From the NCBI RefSeq assembly GCF_018598175.1, contig NZ_JAHESE010000001.1, forward strand, positions 124,001 to 188,000: a stretch of DNA of 64,000 nucleotides, read 5' to 3'. This document shows positions 17,299 to 27,368 of this stretch, one piece after another. Within the stretch, counting starts at the first letter, position 1. The number at the start of each line of letters is the position of its first letter. A model generated the notes under the pieces. It did not search any database and had not been told where the DNA came from. It saw only the letters and a list, made by a program, of their open reading frames with translations. Position numbers and translations under genes: made by a program. Source of the DNA: Dawidia cretensis (GTDB lineage Bacteria > Bacteroidota > Bacteroidia > Cytophagales > Cyclobacteriaceae).

Positions 17299-17853
17299 TT
17301 ATCTCTTCAACGGGGCGGCAATACGGTATTCGGTGTCGACCTTACCCTTTGAAATATCAGTCAGCTTGCCTTTCAGCAAACGCTTCTTGAGTGCGGGCAG
17401 GTAGTCTACAAACATTTTCCCTTCGATGTGGTCATACTCGTGCTGGATGATGCGCGCCTGCATGCCGTCGTACTCTTCTTCTTTCTGATTCCACTGGTCA
17501 TCGAAGTACCGAATGCGCAGCCTGGCTTTGCGGGCGACTTTCTCGCGGATGTTGGGGATGCTCAAACAGCCTTCTTCGTAGTCCCACGGCTCACCCCACT
17601 CTTCCAGAATCTGGGGATTGATGAAAGCTTTTTTGAAATCGGCCATGCCCGGTTCGTCTTCCAGCACGGTGCCGTCGACCACAAACAGGCGAATACTCTT
17701 GCCAATCTGCGGAGCGGCCAAACCAATGCCGCTGGCGGCATGCATGGTCTCATACATGTCTTCAATAAGCTGCTTCAGGTCCGTACCGGGTGCGATCTCG
17801 CTCGCCTTCTGGCGCAGCACGACATCGCCATACATCACAATGGGATAAATCAT
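17299..17853 (-). CDS. def: peptide deformylase
   Basis: Def removes the N-formyl group from nascent proteins, with Fe2+ as the usual metal. All three motifs are intact: GIGLAAPQ (residues 42-49), EGCLSIP (94-100, metal ligand Cys96) and QHEYDHIEG (137-145, ligands His138 and His142, catalytic Glu139). The 184-aa length is normal. It lies 28 bases downstream of ruvX and 6 bases upstream of the aminotransferase. Confidence 0.97.
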   Translation of the reverse strand: MIYPIVMYGDVVLRQKASEIAPGTDLKQLIEDMYETMHAASGIGLAAPQIGKSIRLFVVDGTVLEDEPGMADFKKAFINPQILEEWGEPWDYEEGCLSIPNIREKVARKARLRIRYFDDQWNQKEEEYDGMQARIIQHEYDHIEGKMFVDYLPALKKRLLKGKLTDISKGKVDTEYRIAAPLKR

Positions 17854-17881
17854 GGCGCGAATTTAAAAAAAATAGGACGTT

Positions 17882-18298
17882 TTAGCGCGGGTGAGCTTCC
17901 AGGAAAGACTGAAGAATGATGGTTGCGCTGATCTTGTCAACGTTGCCTTTTACCTGGCGGTCTTTCTTTTTCATGCCGCCGTCGATCATGGCCCGCAGGG
18001 CTATTGTGCTGGTAAAGCGCTCGTCCACGGGGTGGACCGGCTTGTCGGGGAAAGCTTTGTTTAATTCCTCCACAAACGCCCGCACCAGGGGGGCGGTTTC
18101 GGAGTCTTCGTTCTTGAGGGTTTTGGGCATGCCGATCACAAACTCGTCGACAGGCTCGCGTTTCAGATAGGCCTGGAGGTAGGCTAAAAGTCCTTCAGTA
18201 GGTACGGTCTCCAGGGCGGTGGCAATAATGCGCATGGGATCGGTCACTGCCAGCCCTGTTCTCTTTTTTCCGTAGTCAATCGCCAGAATCCGTCCCAT
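17882..18298 (-). CDS. ruvX: RuvX/YqgF RNase H-fold nuclease
   Basis: The 138-aa protein has the YqgF pattern: the first Asp in LAIDYGKKRTGLAVTDP, a central FVIGMPKTL strand, DERFTS and a C-terminal Asp in KDRQVKGNVDKISA. In the family it processes 16S pre-rRNA 5' ends and was predicted as a Holliday-junction resolvase. It is essential in some bacteria. It sits between the hemerythrin-like gene and def, with 28-32 base spacers, consistent with one operon. Confidence 0.93.
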   Translation of the reverse strand: MGRILAIDYGKKRTGLAVTDPMRIIATALETVPTEGLLAYLQAYLKREPVDEFVIGMPKTLKNEDSETAPLVRAFVEELNKAFPDKPVHPVDERFTSTIALRAMIDGGMKKKDRQVKGNVDKISATIILQSFLEAHPR

Positions 18299-18330
18299 GA
18301 AATACCCCCGCCGGCAGGCGGCAGGCCCTG

Positions 18331-19086
18331 TCAGTTATACTTGATTTTGTCAAAGAAGAGTTTCTTTACCCGGTTCTCAATGGCCATGGCTTTGGGAAAG
18401 AGTATATCGTTTTCGATGCGGGCGTGGGTTATGAGGCTTTTCTCGAAGTCGCGCAGCTCGTTATACATGACTTTAATGTGGAGCGGCGTGTCTTTGTCCA
18501 CAGCATAGTCGCGGGTGATCTTGCGGATGCCTTCCATCTCGTCGTCGTGGACGTCGTGCTCCATGGCAAACTTCTGCACCGAGTTTTTCTCCAGCAGGTA
18601 GTATAGCCTGGGCGGCACGTGGGTACCCTTCGAGGCGCGTTCCAGTGTCAGGATATAGTGGAAGAGTGTGTCCTCCTCTTCGTAGATATGTTCAATGAAA
18701 TCCTCCACAAAGAGCGGGAAGACAAACTTCAGGTCGCGTTCTACTACCAGGTAGTCTTCGTGGTGCGCTTTGAAGCTTTCCACCAGCCGGGCAATGTAGG
18801 GAAGCTTGTGTTTTACAAACAGGAAGTGTGAATGCTTGAGATATTCGATGATGAGGTCGATGGGATACGACACCAGGGGCAGGTCGGCCTCGCGCAGGTA
18901 CGTGGGCGACTCCAGCTCGCGGATCACCTGCTCCACCCGCAAGCCCTGTTTCTGGCATACCTGGCCAAGTGTGAGCTCAGAATATTCGTAGAAACGAATG
19001 CCAAAATAAAAAAGCACGTACGCATGTACATAGTTCTGATCAACTAAGTCTGAAATGCGCGTATCTTTTAGTGCTGCCTTGTTCAT
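18331..19086 (-). CDS. RIC/ScdA-like hemerythrin-domain protein
   Basis: The 251-aa protein is laid out like iron-sulfur repair proteins (YtfE/ScdA): an N-terminal ScdA_N-like region (about residues 5-60) and a C-terminal hemerythrin domain. Probable di-iron ligands are His in HSHFLF, HIYEEE (H...E), HDVHDDE and HARIEND. The usual double cysteine of ScdA_N is absent; the matching place reads GIRFYEYSEL. I chose the ATG at 19086 over that at 19119 because homologues begin near here and because AGGATC precedes it. It may protect or repair iron centres under nitrosative or oxidative stress, or simply sense oxygen. Function is inferred. Confidence 0.75.
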   Translation of the reverse strand: MNKAALKDTRISDLVDQNYVHAYVLFYFGIRFYEYSELTLGQVCQKQGLRVEQVIRELESPTYLREADLPLVSYPIDLIIEYLKHSHFLFVKHKLPYIARLVESFKAHHEDYLVVERDLKFVFPLFVEDFIEHIYEEEDTLFHYILTLERASKGTHVPPRLYYLLEKNSVQKFAMEHDVHDDEMEGIRKITRDYAVDKDTPLHIKVMYNELRDFEKSLITHARIENDILFPKAMAIENRVKKLFFDKIKYN

Positions 19087-19322
19087 GATCCTAGTAAATA
19101 TAAGCGAAAAATCCCCCATAGTTAGCCAATTCCCGGGGAAGAAAAGCTGAGAAAAGTCAGAAGACGTTTGGGTTAGCGTTCAATCTGCAAAAGCCTTGCC
19201 AGCCGACGAAATATCGGCGTCCGCCCACCTAAACCTCCACAAATTCCTACTGGCACCGGGGTGATTTGGTTTGAACCTTTATTTTCATCTTTCGTTACAG
19301 ATTTTATTTTATTATTGCTGTC

Positions 19323-20942
19323 ATGAGTGAGAATCGGAATTCAAAAAACCATATCAGTCTGCCGCTAGTGCTCTGTCTGGGCCTGGCCGCGGGGATTTTT
19401 GTGGGTACCAGCTTTAGCACCAAGAATAGCTCGGGAGAGGTGGGAGACGATGTGCAAAAGCTGCGGGAAGTGTTGACGCAGATCAACGACGAATATGTAG
19501 ACACCATCAATACCAGCAACCTGGTGGACGACGCCATCCAGCAAATGCTGCACCGGCTTGACCCCCATTCGTCGTATATACCGGCGAAAGACCGTATCGC
19601 CGCAAACGAGGACCTGCGCGGCAATTTTGACGGCATCGGCGTGGAATTTAACATCTTCCGCGACACCATCGTTGTGGTATCACCCCTGAGCGGCGGCCCT
19701 TCGGAAGCGCTGGGCATTCAGTCGGGCGACAAAATCATCCGCGTGGACAATAAGAACCTGGCCGGCGTGGGCGTGAGCTCTCCTGACGTTATGAAGGCCC
19801 TAAAAGGCCCCCGTGGCACCGAAGTGACTGTCACCATTCTGCGCCGCGACAAGGAGATCGACTACAAGATCATCCGCGACAAAATTCCCCAATACTCGGT
19901 AGACGTTTCCTACATGGTCGACCACGAGATCGGCTATATTAAGGTGAACCGTTTTGCCGCCACGACGTACGAAGAGTTCCACACGGCGATGGCTGCCCTA
20001 CGCGAAAAGGGCATGAAGAAGCTTGTGCTTGACCTGCAGGGCAACCCCGGTGGGTACATGAACATTGCCATCGACATGGCAGACGATTTCCTGGCGGCCG
20101 GCAAAAAGATCGTGTTCACCAAGGGCAAAGACAAAAAGAACAACTCCGAGGCACTTTCTACGGCCCGCGGTGATTTTGAAAGCGGCGACCTGATCGTGCT
20201 GGTAAACGAAGGCAGCGCCTCGGCTTCTGAAATCCTTTCCGGCGCCTTACAAGACAACGACCGTGCGCTGATCGTAGGCCGCCGTAGCTTTGGTAAGGGA
20301 CTGGTGCAATCACCCTACGACCTGAGCGACGGCTCGGAGCTGCGCCTGACGGTAAGCCGCTATTACACGCCGAGCGGCCGCTCCATTCAGAAGCCTTACC
20401 AGGATGAAGACGAGTATGCGCTCGACATCGTCAGCCGCTACAACCACGGCGAGTTCTTCCACTCCGACAGCATCAAGTTTAACGACTCGCTGAAGTACAT
20501 CACTCAAAACGGCCGCACCGTGTACGGTGGGGGTGGCATCATGCCTGATTACTTCGTACCACTCGATACCTCACTCAACAGTCATTACCTGAACGAGCTG
20601 TATACCTCCACGTCCATTCAGGAGTATACATTCGGTTTTGCCGAAGACCACCGTGCGACATTGGAGAAGAAAGGCTTCGAGAGCTTCTTGAAAAATTTCG
20701 TCGTGACCGATGCCATGGTCAACGAGCTGGTACGCGTGGGCGAGCGCAACAAGGTTAAGCCTGACAACAAAGAGCTGCGTATGAAGAAGAAACTCTTCCA
20801 GGTGCACATCAAATCACAGATTGCGCGCAAGCTGTGGGGCAACGATGGTTTCTATCCGGTATTTAATGAAACGAATGAAATCTTTTTGCAGTCGATCAAG
20901 ATGTTTGATCGTATCCCGGAGTTGAACCGGTCGAAGATGTGA
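19323..20942 (+). CDS. S41-family C-terminal processing protease (CtpA/Prc type)
   Basis: This periplasmic protease is anchored by an N-terminal helix (about residues 13-29). A PDZ domain follows (about 100-180, GIGVEFNIF through SGDKIIRVDN). The S41 catalytic domain has Ser300 in NEGSASASE and Lys325 in RSFGKGLVQ, with the conserved LDLQGNPGGY strand. At 539 aa it is a typical Bacteroidetes member with a C-terminal extension (about 430-539). Substrates are probably periplasmic or membrane proteins with exposed C-termini. It stands alone: a gap of about 200 bases precedes it, and a bidirectional terminator follows. Confidence 0.94.
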   Translation: MSENRNSKNHISLPLVLCLGLAAGIFVGTSFSTKNSSGEVGDDVQKLREVLTQINDEYVDTINTSNLVDDAIQQMLHRLDPHSSYIPAKDRIAANEDLRGNFDGIGVEFNIFRDTIVVVSPLSGGPSEALGIQSGDKIIRVDNKNLAGVGVSSPDVMKALKGPRGTEVTVTILRRDKEIDYKIIRDKIPQYSVDVSYMVDHEIGYIKVNRFAATTYEEFHTAMAALREKGMKKLVLDLQGNPGGYMNIAIDMADDFLAAGKKIVFTKGKDKKNNSEALSTARGDFESGDLIVLVNEGSASASEILSGALQDNDRALIVGRRSFGKGLVQSPYDLSDGSELRLTVSRYYTPSGRSIQKPYQDEDEYALDIVSRYNHGEFFHSDSIKFNDSLKYITQNGRTVYGGGGIMPDYFVPLDTSLNSHYLNELYTSTSIQEYTFGFAEDHRATLEKKGFESFLKNFVVTDAMVNELVRVGERNKVKPDNKELRMKKKLFQVHIKSQIARKLWGNDGFYPVFNETNEIFLQSIKMFDRIPELNRSKM

Positions 20943-20963
20943 ACATCAACTTGCAACGGCAAT

Positions 20964-21006
20964 AAAAAAAGGAAGGTATTCATTTACGAGTACCTTCCTT
21001 TTTTTT
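20964..21006. terminator. bidirectional intrinsic terminator
   Basis: AAGGAAGGTA (20969-20978) pairs with TACCTTCCTT (20991-21000) as a perfect 10-bp stem with a 12-base loop. A T-run follows on the plus strand (to 21006) and an A-run precedes it (from 20964). It can end both the S41 protease gene and the convergent subtilase gene. Confidence 0.92.
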
Positions 21007-21019
21007 ATGCACGTGGATG

Positions 21020-24000
21020 TTATCGGATGACGACCCGTCGCACGATGACGTCATTGTCGAGCTGCAGTTTGACAAGGTATACGCCGGCGGGATAGCCAAT
21101 GGTGCTGATGGTGTGGCTGAATTGATCGTGTAGGCTGCCGAGGTATATATGGGTCATTTCGGCTCCCTGGGCGTTTAGTACTGTCAGCGAAAACTCGCGG
21201 GCATCTATATCGCGTACCGTTACGGTGAGCTTGCCGTTCACAACGGGTACGGGAAATACGATCACGCGGCGATCGAGCTCTCCTTCTGATGACGTTGCTC
21301 CTTTCACCCTGATCTGAACAGGTATACGCAGGCTTTCATGTCCACCACTGACATTGGAGACATATACAATGGTATCATTTTGGACCGATGTCATTGTGAA
21401 CTCCGGTCCGGTCGCCAGCGGCGCTCCGCCATATCGGTCTTTATACCAGTTATAGTCGCTGCCGCCGGTCGCCACGAGCGTGGCGTTACAGCCTGTACAA
21501 ACTTCGGTCGGTAATACCAAGGGCAGTGGTATTTGCAATACTTCGTTGTAGAGCTCATCTGCTGCGTTCGCCGATGCCAGCAGGTCGGTGAGATTCGACG
21601 CGCCGTGCAGTGCAAACGCTACTTTAACACTTTCTCCTTGCGCCAGGGTGTAGGGGCCAGCCGACACAACGTGGCTCACGTCGGCGCCGGCACCCGTCGC
21701 GCCGGCGGCGGTGCGGTCGCTTGAGATTGCGGTAAATTTCTCGGCGTCGGTAAACCCGTCGTATATCCCAAACGGATTGCCCGCCAGGCTGGGGTCATTG
21801 TCGATTGCGTAATAGTTAGGGGTACCGTTCAACACTTGAATGCCAGCATGCGGCTGTGAGGAAGAAGCCTTGGGATGTACATAGCCCACGCGCGCGTCCG
21901 CATCCCAACCTGCTGCGTCCTGGCCACCGCCTGGGCTTACGTCCCAGTCGGCAAACAGGCCCACGTAGAAATCAGTCATCGGCGTAGCCTGCGCGTTGGT
22001 GAGGGTATATTCCACCACTACAAACTTGTCGTAGGGCGTACCGCGCCACACCTGGGTGCGGTAGCTCACCCGCACATGTTGCTCGCTCGCTACGTTGGTA
22101 TCGGAAAAGCTGCCGTTGATCTCGGCGTCAGCGTCTTCGCCCGGCACGGTCTTGCGGATCTGGCTGGTAGACACAAAGTCCTGATCGTATTGATTGTTGC
22201 CCTCGCCGCGTACACTGTTAAGAATGTCGCCAGCGGAGCTGCCCAGGATCAGGCCCATCTCATAGAGCATAGATTTGCCGTTATAGGTGAAGCCTATACC
22301 GCCCTGCGAGTTGCCTGTGTCGGCATACCCGATGCGTCCGGCGGAGGCAATGGATGTCTTGATCTGATTTTCTTCCATCGTACGGTACGGCAGGTTGGGC
22401 ACGAATGAAATATATTGGTAGTCCTGATAGTCGCCGTCCGAGAATGTCACCAACAAGTCGATGCTCTGGCCTTCGGCTAAATTGGAATTCAATGTCAGCT
22501 CAAACGGTGTTGAATTATTTCGCACGGTCTTACCACCGATGATCACACCGGGGGTAATCTTACCGCGGGTGATATTGACGCTGGCATCTGCCGTCGTGAT
22601 CGTGATCTCCAATGTTGCTGAAGTACTTTGCAAGTAATTGGCGATATCAAAATATAGTCGCGCATTGTCCCCTGGCTCGGCAACGTTGCCCTCCTGGTCC
22701 AGCAGGTCGTACTTTAGCACCCGTAGCGAGGGTGAGGTTCGTGTGAGCGATGCGTAGACATCCAGCGAGCCCATGCCCAATCTGTTTTTATACCTCGCTT
22801 CGGCATTGACGCCGACCGTATACAAAGATCTGTCGGCCGTGACACGCAACTGCTCTCCCAACTGTGGGCCATTGTATTCCGGAAATATGCTCGCTACCAG
22901 GGCCGCGGCACCACAGGTCATGGGCGCGGAAAATGAGCTGCCGTCAATGGTGATATAACCACCACCAAAGTCAGTTGTGCGTATAGCAATACCCGGTGCC
23001 GAAAGATCTATCGCTTTGTTGTAGGTATAAGCAATGACATTGTTCTCACGCAGGGCTGCTACGGAAAGAACATTGTCATACGAGGCAGGGTAGACGAACC
23101 TTTCTTCCCATCTGTTGCCGCCGGCGGCCACCACCAGGCACCCAAGGTCTTTGGTGACGTAGTTAATAAGGTCCTGGGATATCTGGCTGCGGGCATACGA
23201 GCCCCATGAGCAGTTGATGATCCGTGCACCTTGCCGGGCTGCATATACTATGCCCTGAAAGGTGTCGGTATCGTATTCTTTTTCGGTACTGGCCTGGTTA
23301 TCGGCATAATGCTTTGTGAAAAGCAGTTTGGCATTAAACCCCACACCCGAGATGCCAATTGCATTATTTGTCGCGGCCGCGGCTACACCGCCTACCTGCG
23401 TACCATGACTAAAACCGACGCCGGCTTTGGGCACGGTCGGATCGTTGTCGCCGATAAAGCCGGGGTCGCGTTCGCTGATACGTACCGGACCCGAGAAGTC
23501 CCAGCCGCGATAGTCGTCGATATAACCATTGTGATCATTGTCTACTCCGTCGACCGGGTCGGCTTCGTTTATATATAGTTTGGGGGCCAGGTCGGGATGG
23601 CTGGTGTCTACGCCCGAGTCGACAATGGCGATGATGATGTCGTCACTGCCCTGGGTAATGCCCCAGGCCTCGTACGCGCGGATGTTGGTCAGGTAATATT
23701 GGGCGCTCCGCTCTACGTCGTCTGGGGTGAAGGGTCCCGCAGGCATGTCCAGGATCTTCTGCCGGTATACCGGCTCGGCCACATCTATATATCCTGTGGC
23801 ATAGAGCTCGTTGATAAATTCATCTACCGGCCGGTTGGCATCAAAGGTTATTTCGAAATATTGTTGAATGTCAACGGCAGGCATAAACGCTTGTGCATGG
23901 GCGCGTTTGTTTTTGATGGGGGCATTGGGTGGAACCAAGGGGCGAATGGAGCCTCCTAACGACATGCGGCCAGCAGGGTTTTGAAAAACAGCTTTGTATT

Positions 24001-24148
24001 CGGAACGCACCTTTACCAGGGCTTTGCCCGGTATATAGTCATCGGCGCGGATGCCTTCGGGCCAGGAAAATTGCTGCACAGGTTTTACCTGTGCCTGGGC
24101 CAGGACCGCGAGCGTACAGCAAAGCAAGCAAATACTTAGAATCCGCAT
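21020..24148 (-). CDS. secreted S8 subtilisin-like protease with T9SS sorting domain
   Basis: A 1042-aa secreted protease. From the ATG at 24148: signal peptide (about 1-20, ending LAQAQ); an inhibitor-like propeptide region (about 30-135); the peptidase S8 domain with Asp177 (IVDSGVD), His248 (SHGTQVGG) and Ser405 (GSSFSAP); beta-rich middle domains; and a C-terminal type A sorting domain (last ~75 residues, VIVFPVPVVNGKLTV through RRVVIR) that sends it through the type IX secretion system. The alternative TTG at 24169 would add seven residues before the signal peptide and is less likely. It probably degrades extracellular proteins. Confidence 0.94.
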   Translation of the reverse strand: MRILSICLLCCTLAVLAQAQVKPVQQFSWPEGIRADDYIPGKALVKVRSEYKAVFQNPAGRMSLGGSIRPLVPPNAPIKNKRAHAQAFMPAVDIQQYFEITFDANRPVDEFINELYATGYIDVAEPVYRQKILDMPAGPFTPDDVERSAQYYLTNIRAYEAWGITQGSDDIIIAIVDSGVDTSHPDLAPKLYINEADPVDGVDNDHNGYIDDYRGWDFSGPVRISERDPGFIGDNDPTVPKAGVGFSHGTQVGGVAAAATNNAIGISGVGFNAKLLFTKHYADNQASTEKEYDTDTFQGIVYAARQGARIINCSWGSYARSQISQDLINYVTKDLGCLVVAAGGNRWEERFVYPASYDNVLSVAALRENNVIAYTYNKAIDLSAPGIAIRTTDFGGGYITIDGSSFSAPMTCGAAALVASIFPEYNGPQLGEQLRVTADRSLYTVGVNAEARYKNRLGMGSLDVYASLTRTSPSLRVLKYDLLDQEGNVAEPGDNARLYFDIANYLQSTSATLEITITTADASVNITRGKITPGVIIGGKTVRNNSTPFELTLNSNLAEGQSIDLLVTFSDGDYQDYQYISFVPNLPYRTMEENQIKTSIASAGRIGYADTGNSQGGIGFTYNGKSMLYEMGLILGSSAGDILNSVRGEGNNQYDQDFVSTSQIRKTVPGEDADAEINGSFSDTNVASEQHVRVSYRTQVWRGTPYDKFVVVEYTLTNAQATPMTDFYVGLFADWDVSPGGGQDAAGWDADARVGYVHPKASSSQPHAGIQVLNGTPNYYAIDNDPSLAGNPFGIYDGFTDAEKFTAISSDRTAAGATGAGADVSHVVSAGPYTLAQGESVKVAFALHGASNLTDLLASANAADELYNEVLQIPLPLVLPTEVCTGCNATLVATGGSDYNWYKDRYGGAPLATGPEFTMTSVQNDTIVYVSNVSGGHESLRIPVQIRVKGATSSEGELDRRVIVFPVPVVNGKLTVTVRDIDAREFSLTVLNAQGAEMTHIYLGSLHDQFSHTISTIGYPAGVYLVKLQLDNDVIVRRVVIR

Positions 24149-24275
24149 ATAGAAAGCACTAACCGACAATTACAACAATAATAGCTTCACGCTGGGAATA
24201 GTAACCTACAATCGCCTCGCTCCCCGGGTTGTGACTACCCCTTTTCCAAAGATAAAGATATTCCGGTTGAGAACG

Positions 24276-24299
24276 GAAGGAATGCCGTGGCATTCCTTC
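24276..24299. repeat. 11-bp hairpin downstream of hemE
   Basis: GAAGGAATGCC and GGCATTCCTTC form a perfect 11-bp inverted repeat with a 2-base centre, 8 bases past the hemE stop on the minus strand. There is no U-run after it. It may be a weak terminator or an mRNA-stabilising 3' stem. Confidence 0.55.
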
Positions 24300-24307
24300 G
24301 CTGAAAA

Positions 24308-25336
24308 CTAGTGTGAAAAACGGTATTCCTGGATGGTGTCGATAAAACACCGCACATTGTCCACCGTCGTGTCCGGATACAGGCCGTGGCCCAGGTTAGC
24401 GATGTGCTTATGCGGGCCAAACGCTTCCAGCATTTTAATGGTCTCGCGTTTTACATCTTGCGTAGAGCCGTACAGCGCACACGGGTCCAGGTTGCCTTGC
24501 AGCACTTTGGTGGGCATCAGTGCCCGGGACTCTGCCACATCCATGTTCCAGTCCAGGCCCACTACATGGCAGTTCAGCTTATTCATTTGGACACGGGCAA
24601 AAAATGCCCCCTTGGCAAAAACCGTCTTCGGCACATCGGTGATGGCATCGCAGATGCGGGTGATATAGGGCAGTGAAAATTCTTCGTATTGCACGGGGCT
24701 GAGAATACCCGCCCAGGAGTCAAAGATCTGGATCAAGTCAGCCCCAGCTTTCACTTGTGCCTGCAGGTATTTGATGGTAGTTTCGGTAATCATGTCCAAC
24801 AGCTTGTGGGCAAAGGTGGGGTCGGCATACAGGACTTTTTTGGCGGCACTGAATGTTTTGCTGCCGCGGCCTTCGATCATGTACGAAAAGATGGTCCAGG
24901 GTGCGCCCGCAAAACCGATCAGTGGCACGCGGCCGTTCAGCTCGCGTTTGGTGAGCGCAATGGCATCCAACACGTATTGCAGCTCGCCGGCTTCTGCTAC
25001 GTGTACCGTTGCCAGGTCGGCCGGCGACGTAATCTTGTTCGGAAACACAGGCCCTTTGTTTTCTTCCATCTCATACGACAGACCCATGGCTTCGGGCACC
25101 ACCAGGATGTCGGAAAAAATGATGGCCGCGTCGACCTTCAGAATGTCTACGGGTTGAATGGTGACTTCGGTGGCGAGCTCCGGTGATTTTACTAGGGCTT
25201 TGAAATCTTTTACAGAAGCCCGCACCTGGCGGTATTCCGGCAGGATGCGTCCGGCCTGGCGCATAAGCCACACCGGTGTGCGTTCGGTCTTCAAGCCATT
25301 GGCTGCACGCAGCAGGAGATCGTTCTGAAGTGACAT
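24308..25336 (-). CDS. hemE: uroporphyrinogen decarboxylase
   Basis: HemE decarboxylates the four acetates of uroporphyrinogen III to give coproporphyrinogen III in heme synthesis. The N-terminal signature [12 protein letters not shown] is followed by LPEYR, and the second signature [16 protein letters not shown] is present, as are the FSDILV and GNLDP segments. The frame is open upstream to 25477, but the ATG at 25336 matches the family start and gives the normal 342 aa. It is 47 bases downstream of the EamA transporter gene and about 160 bases upstream of the subtilase start. Confidence 0.96.
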   Translation of the reverse strand: MSLQNDLLLRAANGLKTERTPVWLMRQAGRILPEYRQVRASVKDFKALVKSPELATEVTIQPVDILKVDAAIIFSDILVVPEAMGLSYEMEENKGPVFPNKITSPADLATVHVAEAGELQYVLDAIALTKRELNGRVPLIGFAGAPWTIFSYMIEGRGSKTFSAAKKVLYADPTFAHKLLDMITETTIKYLQAQVKAGADLIQIFDSWAGILSPVQYEEFSLPYITRICDAITDVPKTVFAKGAFFARVQMNKLNCHVVGLDWNMDVAESRALMPTKVLQGNLDPCALYGSTQDVKRETIKMLEAFGPHKHIANLGHGLYPDTTVDNVRCFIDTIQEYRFSH

Positions 25337-25383
25337 GTTGGCGGAGTAAATTACCGCCGCAAAAGTAGAAGTATTTTTGGTTT

Positions 25384-26265
25384 TTACTTGCGGTTGGCCA
25401 GGTATACGCCCGCAATGATGGTAATCATGCCGGCCAGGTGTCCCCACGAAAGTTTTTCGTGATCGAGCACGCCCCACAGTACGGCCACCAGAGGAATAGC
25501 GTACGTCACGGAGCTGGCAAACAACGGCGTGCTTACCTTCACCAGTTTGTTAAATAAAAACATCGCTACGGCAGTGCTCATCAACCCGAGCAGCACGACA
25601 AATCCAAATGCCTGCCAGGCTCCTGGTTGCGTCGTCAGCTTGGGCAAAAAATCCGTAAACCCCAGCAGGTATATGATCGCCACCGGCCCCACTAACAACA
25701 GTGCCACGCTGGTGATCGTCAGGGCGCTCAGGTCTGTTATTTTAAATTTGATCAGGTTGAGATTCGAACCATAGCAGAAGCAGGCCGCTACAATCAGTAA
25801 CGCATACAGGTTCACACCACCGATGGTACCCCCGGCGCGTGACATGCTTAACAACACCGCGCCGCCAAATCCCAGCACGATGCCGGCAATGGCCGTGGCG
25901 CTAAAGCGCTGGTTAAAAAGAATGGCGCCAATAATCATGGTAAAGATAGGTGTCAACGTGTTGAGTACACCCGCGACGGAGCTTTCCATGTGCGTCTGTG
26001 CCGTGGCAAAGAGAAAGGAGGGTATAAAAACGCCGAGCATGCCCGAGGCGAAGAGCTTACCGTAGTGACTACTGCTCTTTAATTCTTTCAGCCGGGTAAG
26101 TGCCAGTGGCAGCAGGAATAAGGAGGCGGCCACCACGCGTAGTGCGCCCACTTCGTCGGGTGAGAAAACTTTCAGACCTTGTTTGATCAGAATAAAGGAT
26201 GTACCCCAGATGAGCGTTAACGTGATAAAGATCAGTAGGGCCGTGCGGCGATTAGAATCAGGCAT
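25384..26265 (-). CDS. EamA/DMT-superfamily transporter
   Basis: A 293-aa inner membrane protein with ten predicted helices in two EamA repeats. The first begins [20 protein letters not shown] and the second [19 protein letters not shown]. The family exports or imports amino acids, purines, or other small metabolites. Nothing in the sequence or context fixes a substrate. It is transcribed toward hemE, 47 bases away. Confidence 0.88.
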   Translation of the reverse strand: MPDSNRRTALLIFITLTLIWGTSFILIKQGLKVFSPDEVGALRVVAASLFLLPLALTRLKELKSSSHYGKLFASGMLGVFIPSFLFATAQTHMESSVAGVLNTLTPIFTMIIGAILFNQRFSATAIAGIVLGFGGAVLLSMSRAGGTIGGVNLYALLIVAACFCYGSNLNLIKFKITDLSALTITSVALLLVGPVAIIYLLGFTDFLPKLTTQPGAWQAFGFVVLLGLMSTAVAMFLFNKLVKVSTPLFASSVTYAIPLVAVLWGVLDHEKLSWGHLAGMITIIAGVYLANRK

Positions 26266-26351
26266 AATGAAAGGTAGAAAGTAAGAATACGGTTTTGCTT
26301 CGCGAAAGGTTCGTCAAGTGGAAAGGAAATAAAACCTGTCTCTTGCTTTTG

Positions 26352-27353
26352 TTATACCTCGACCGACGCATAGGTATCGGCGACCTCGTCCAGAATTGCC
26401 ATCACGTCGGCTTCGGTAGGTGCCTCCACCAGACGCATTCTAAACGGTTTAAAATCGGGAATGCTTTTAAAATAGTTGGTATAGTGGCGACGCATTTCAA
26501 ATACGCCCAAACGGTCGCCTTTCCAGCGAATGGAGAATTCGAAGTGTTTTTTGGTGGCCTGTACGCGCTCCGCCATGGTGGGCGGCGGGGCCATCTGGCC
26601 GGTGCGCAGATATTCTTTGATCTCGCGGAAGATCCATGGGTAGCCAATGGCGGCCCGGCCGATCATCACGCCATCCACACCGTACCGATTTTTATACTCC
26701 AGTGCCTTTTCGGGCGAGTCGATGTCGCCGTTGCCAAAGATGGGAATATGGATGCGCGGGTTTTCTTTGATCTTGCCGATGAGTGTCCAGTCGGCTTCGC
26801 CTTTGTACATCTGCACGCGTGTGCGGCCGTGTACACTCAGGGCCTGGATGCCAATGTCTTGCAGACGCTCGGCTACTTCCAGAATGTTTTTGGTCGACTC
26901 GTCCCAGCCCAGCCGCGTTTTTACCGTTACCGGCAGCGACGTGCACTTAACGATCTCGGCGGTCATCCTGACCATCTTGGGAATGTCTTGCAGGAGGGCC
27001 GCGCCGGCACCGCGGCAGGCAACCGCTTTTACAGGGCAGCCGTAGTTAATATCGATGAGGTCAGGACGTGCGGCAGCGGCAATTTCGGCGGATTGCACCA
27101 TGTTGCCAATGTCGCCGCCAAACAGCTGAATGCCGATGGGCCGCTCGTATTCAAAAATATCCAGTTTCTGCCGGCTTTTGGCGGCATCGCGAATCAGGCC
27201 CTCCGACGAAATAAATTCCGTGTACATGAGGTCCGCCCCATTTTCCTTACATACCGCCCGAAACGGCGGATCGCTCACATCCTCCATGGGTGCAAGCAAC
27301 AAAGGAAACTCTCCCAGCTCTATTTGACCGATTTTCGCCATATTAGCCCGCAA
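26352..27353 (-). CDS. dusB: tRNA-dihydrouridine synthase B
   Basis: Dus enzymes reduce specific uridines in the tRNA D-loop using FMN and NADPH. The 333-aa TIM-barrel protein shows LLAPMEDVSDPPFR at the N-terminus, YTEFISSEGL, the catalytic-cysteine region INYGCPVKAVACRGAGAALL (acid Cys in VACRGAG), the KTRLGWDE strand and VHGRTRVQMYKG. The barrel end is GNGDIDSPEKAL and GVDGVMIGRAAIG. DusB rather than DusA/C fits the overall pattern. It is transcribed divergently from the CPBP protease with only 15 bases between the starts. Confidence 0.93.
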   Translation of the reverse strand: MRANMAKIGQIELGEFPLLLAPMEDVSDPPFRAVCKENGADLMYTEFISSEGLIRDAAKSRQKLDIFEYERPIGIQLFGGDIGNMVQSAEIAAAARPDLIDINYGCPVKAVACRGAGAALLQDIPKMVRMTAEIVKCTSLPVTVKTRLGWDESTKNILEVAERLQDIGIQALSVHGRTRVQMYKGEADWTLIGKIKENPRIHIPIFGNGDIDSPEKALEYKNRYGVDGVMIGRAAIGYPWIFREIKEYLRTGQMAPPPTMAERVQATKKHFEFSIRWKGDRLGVFEMRRHYTNYFKSIPDFKPFRMRLVEAPTEADVMAILDEVADTYASVEV

Positions 27354-27368
27354 ATTTAACTATAAATC

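Noticed and set aside
24308-25477. 389-residue HemE with N-terminal extension
   Set aside because: The extra 47 residues are unlike the family and cover the preceding intergenic region; the ATG at 25336 gives the normal N-terminus.
26295-27359. 354-codon open frame antisense to dusB
   Set aside because: It mirrors dusB along its whole length and the dusB frame has all catalytic motifs.
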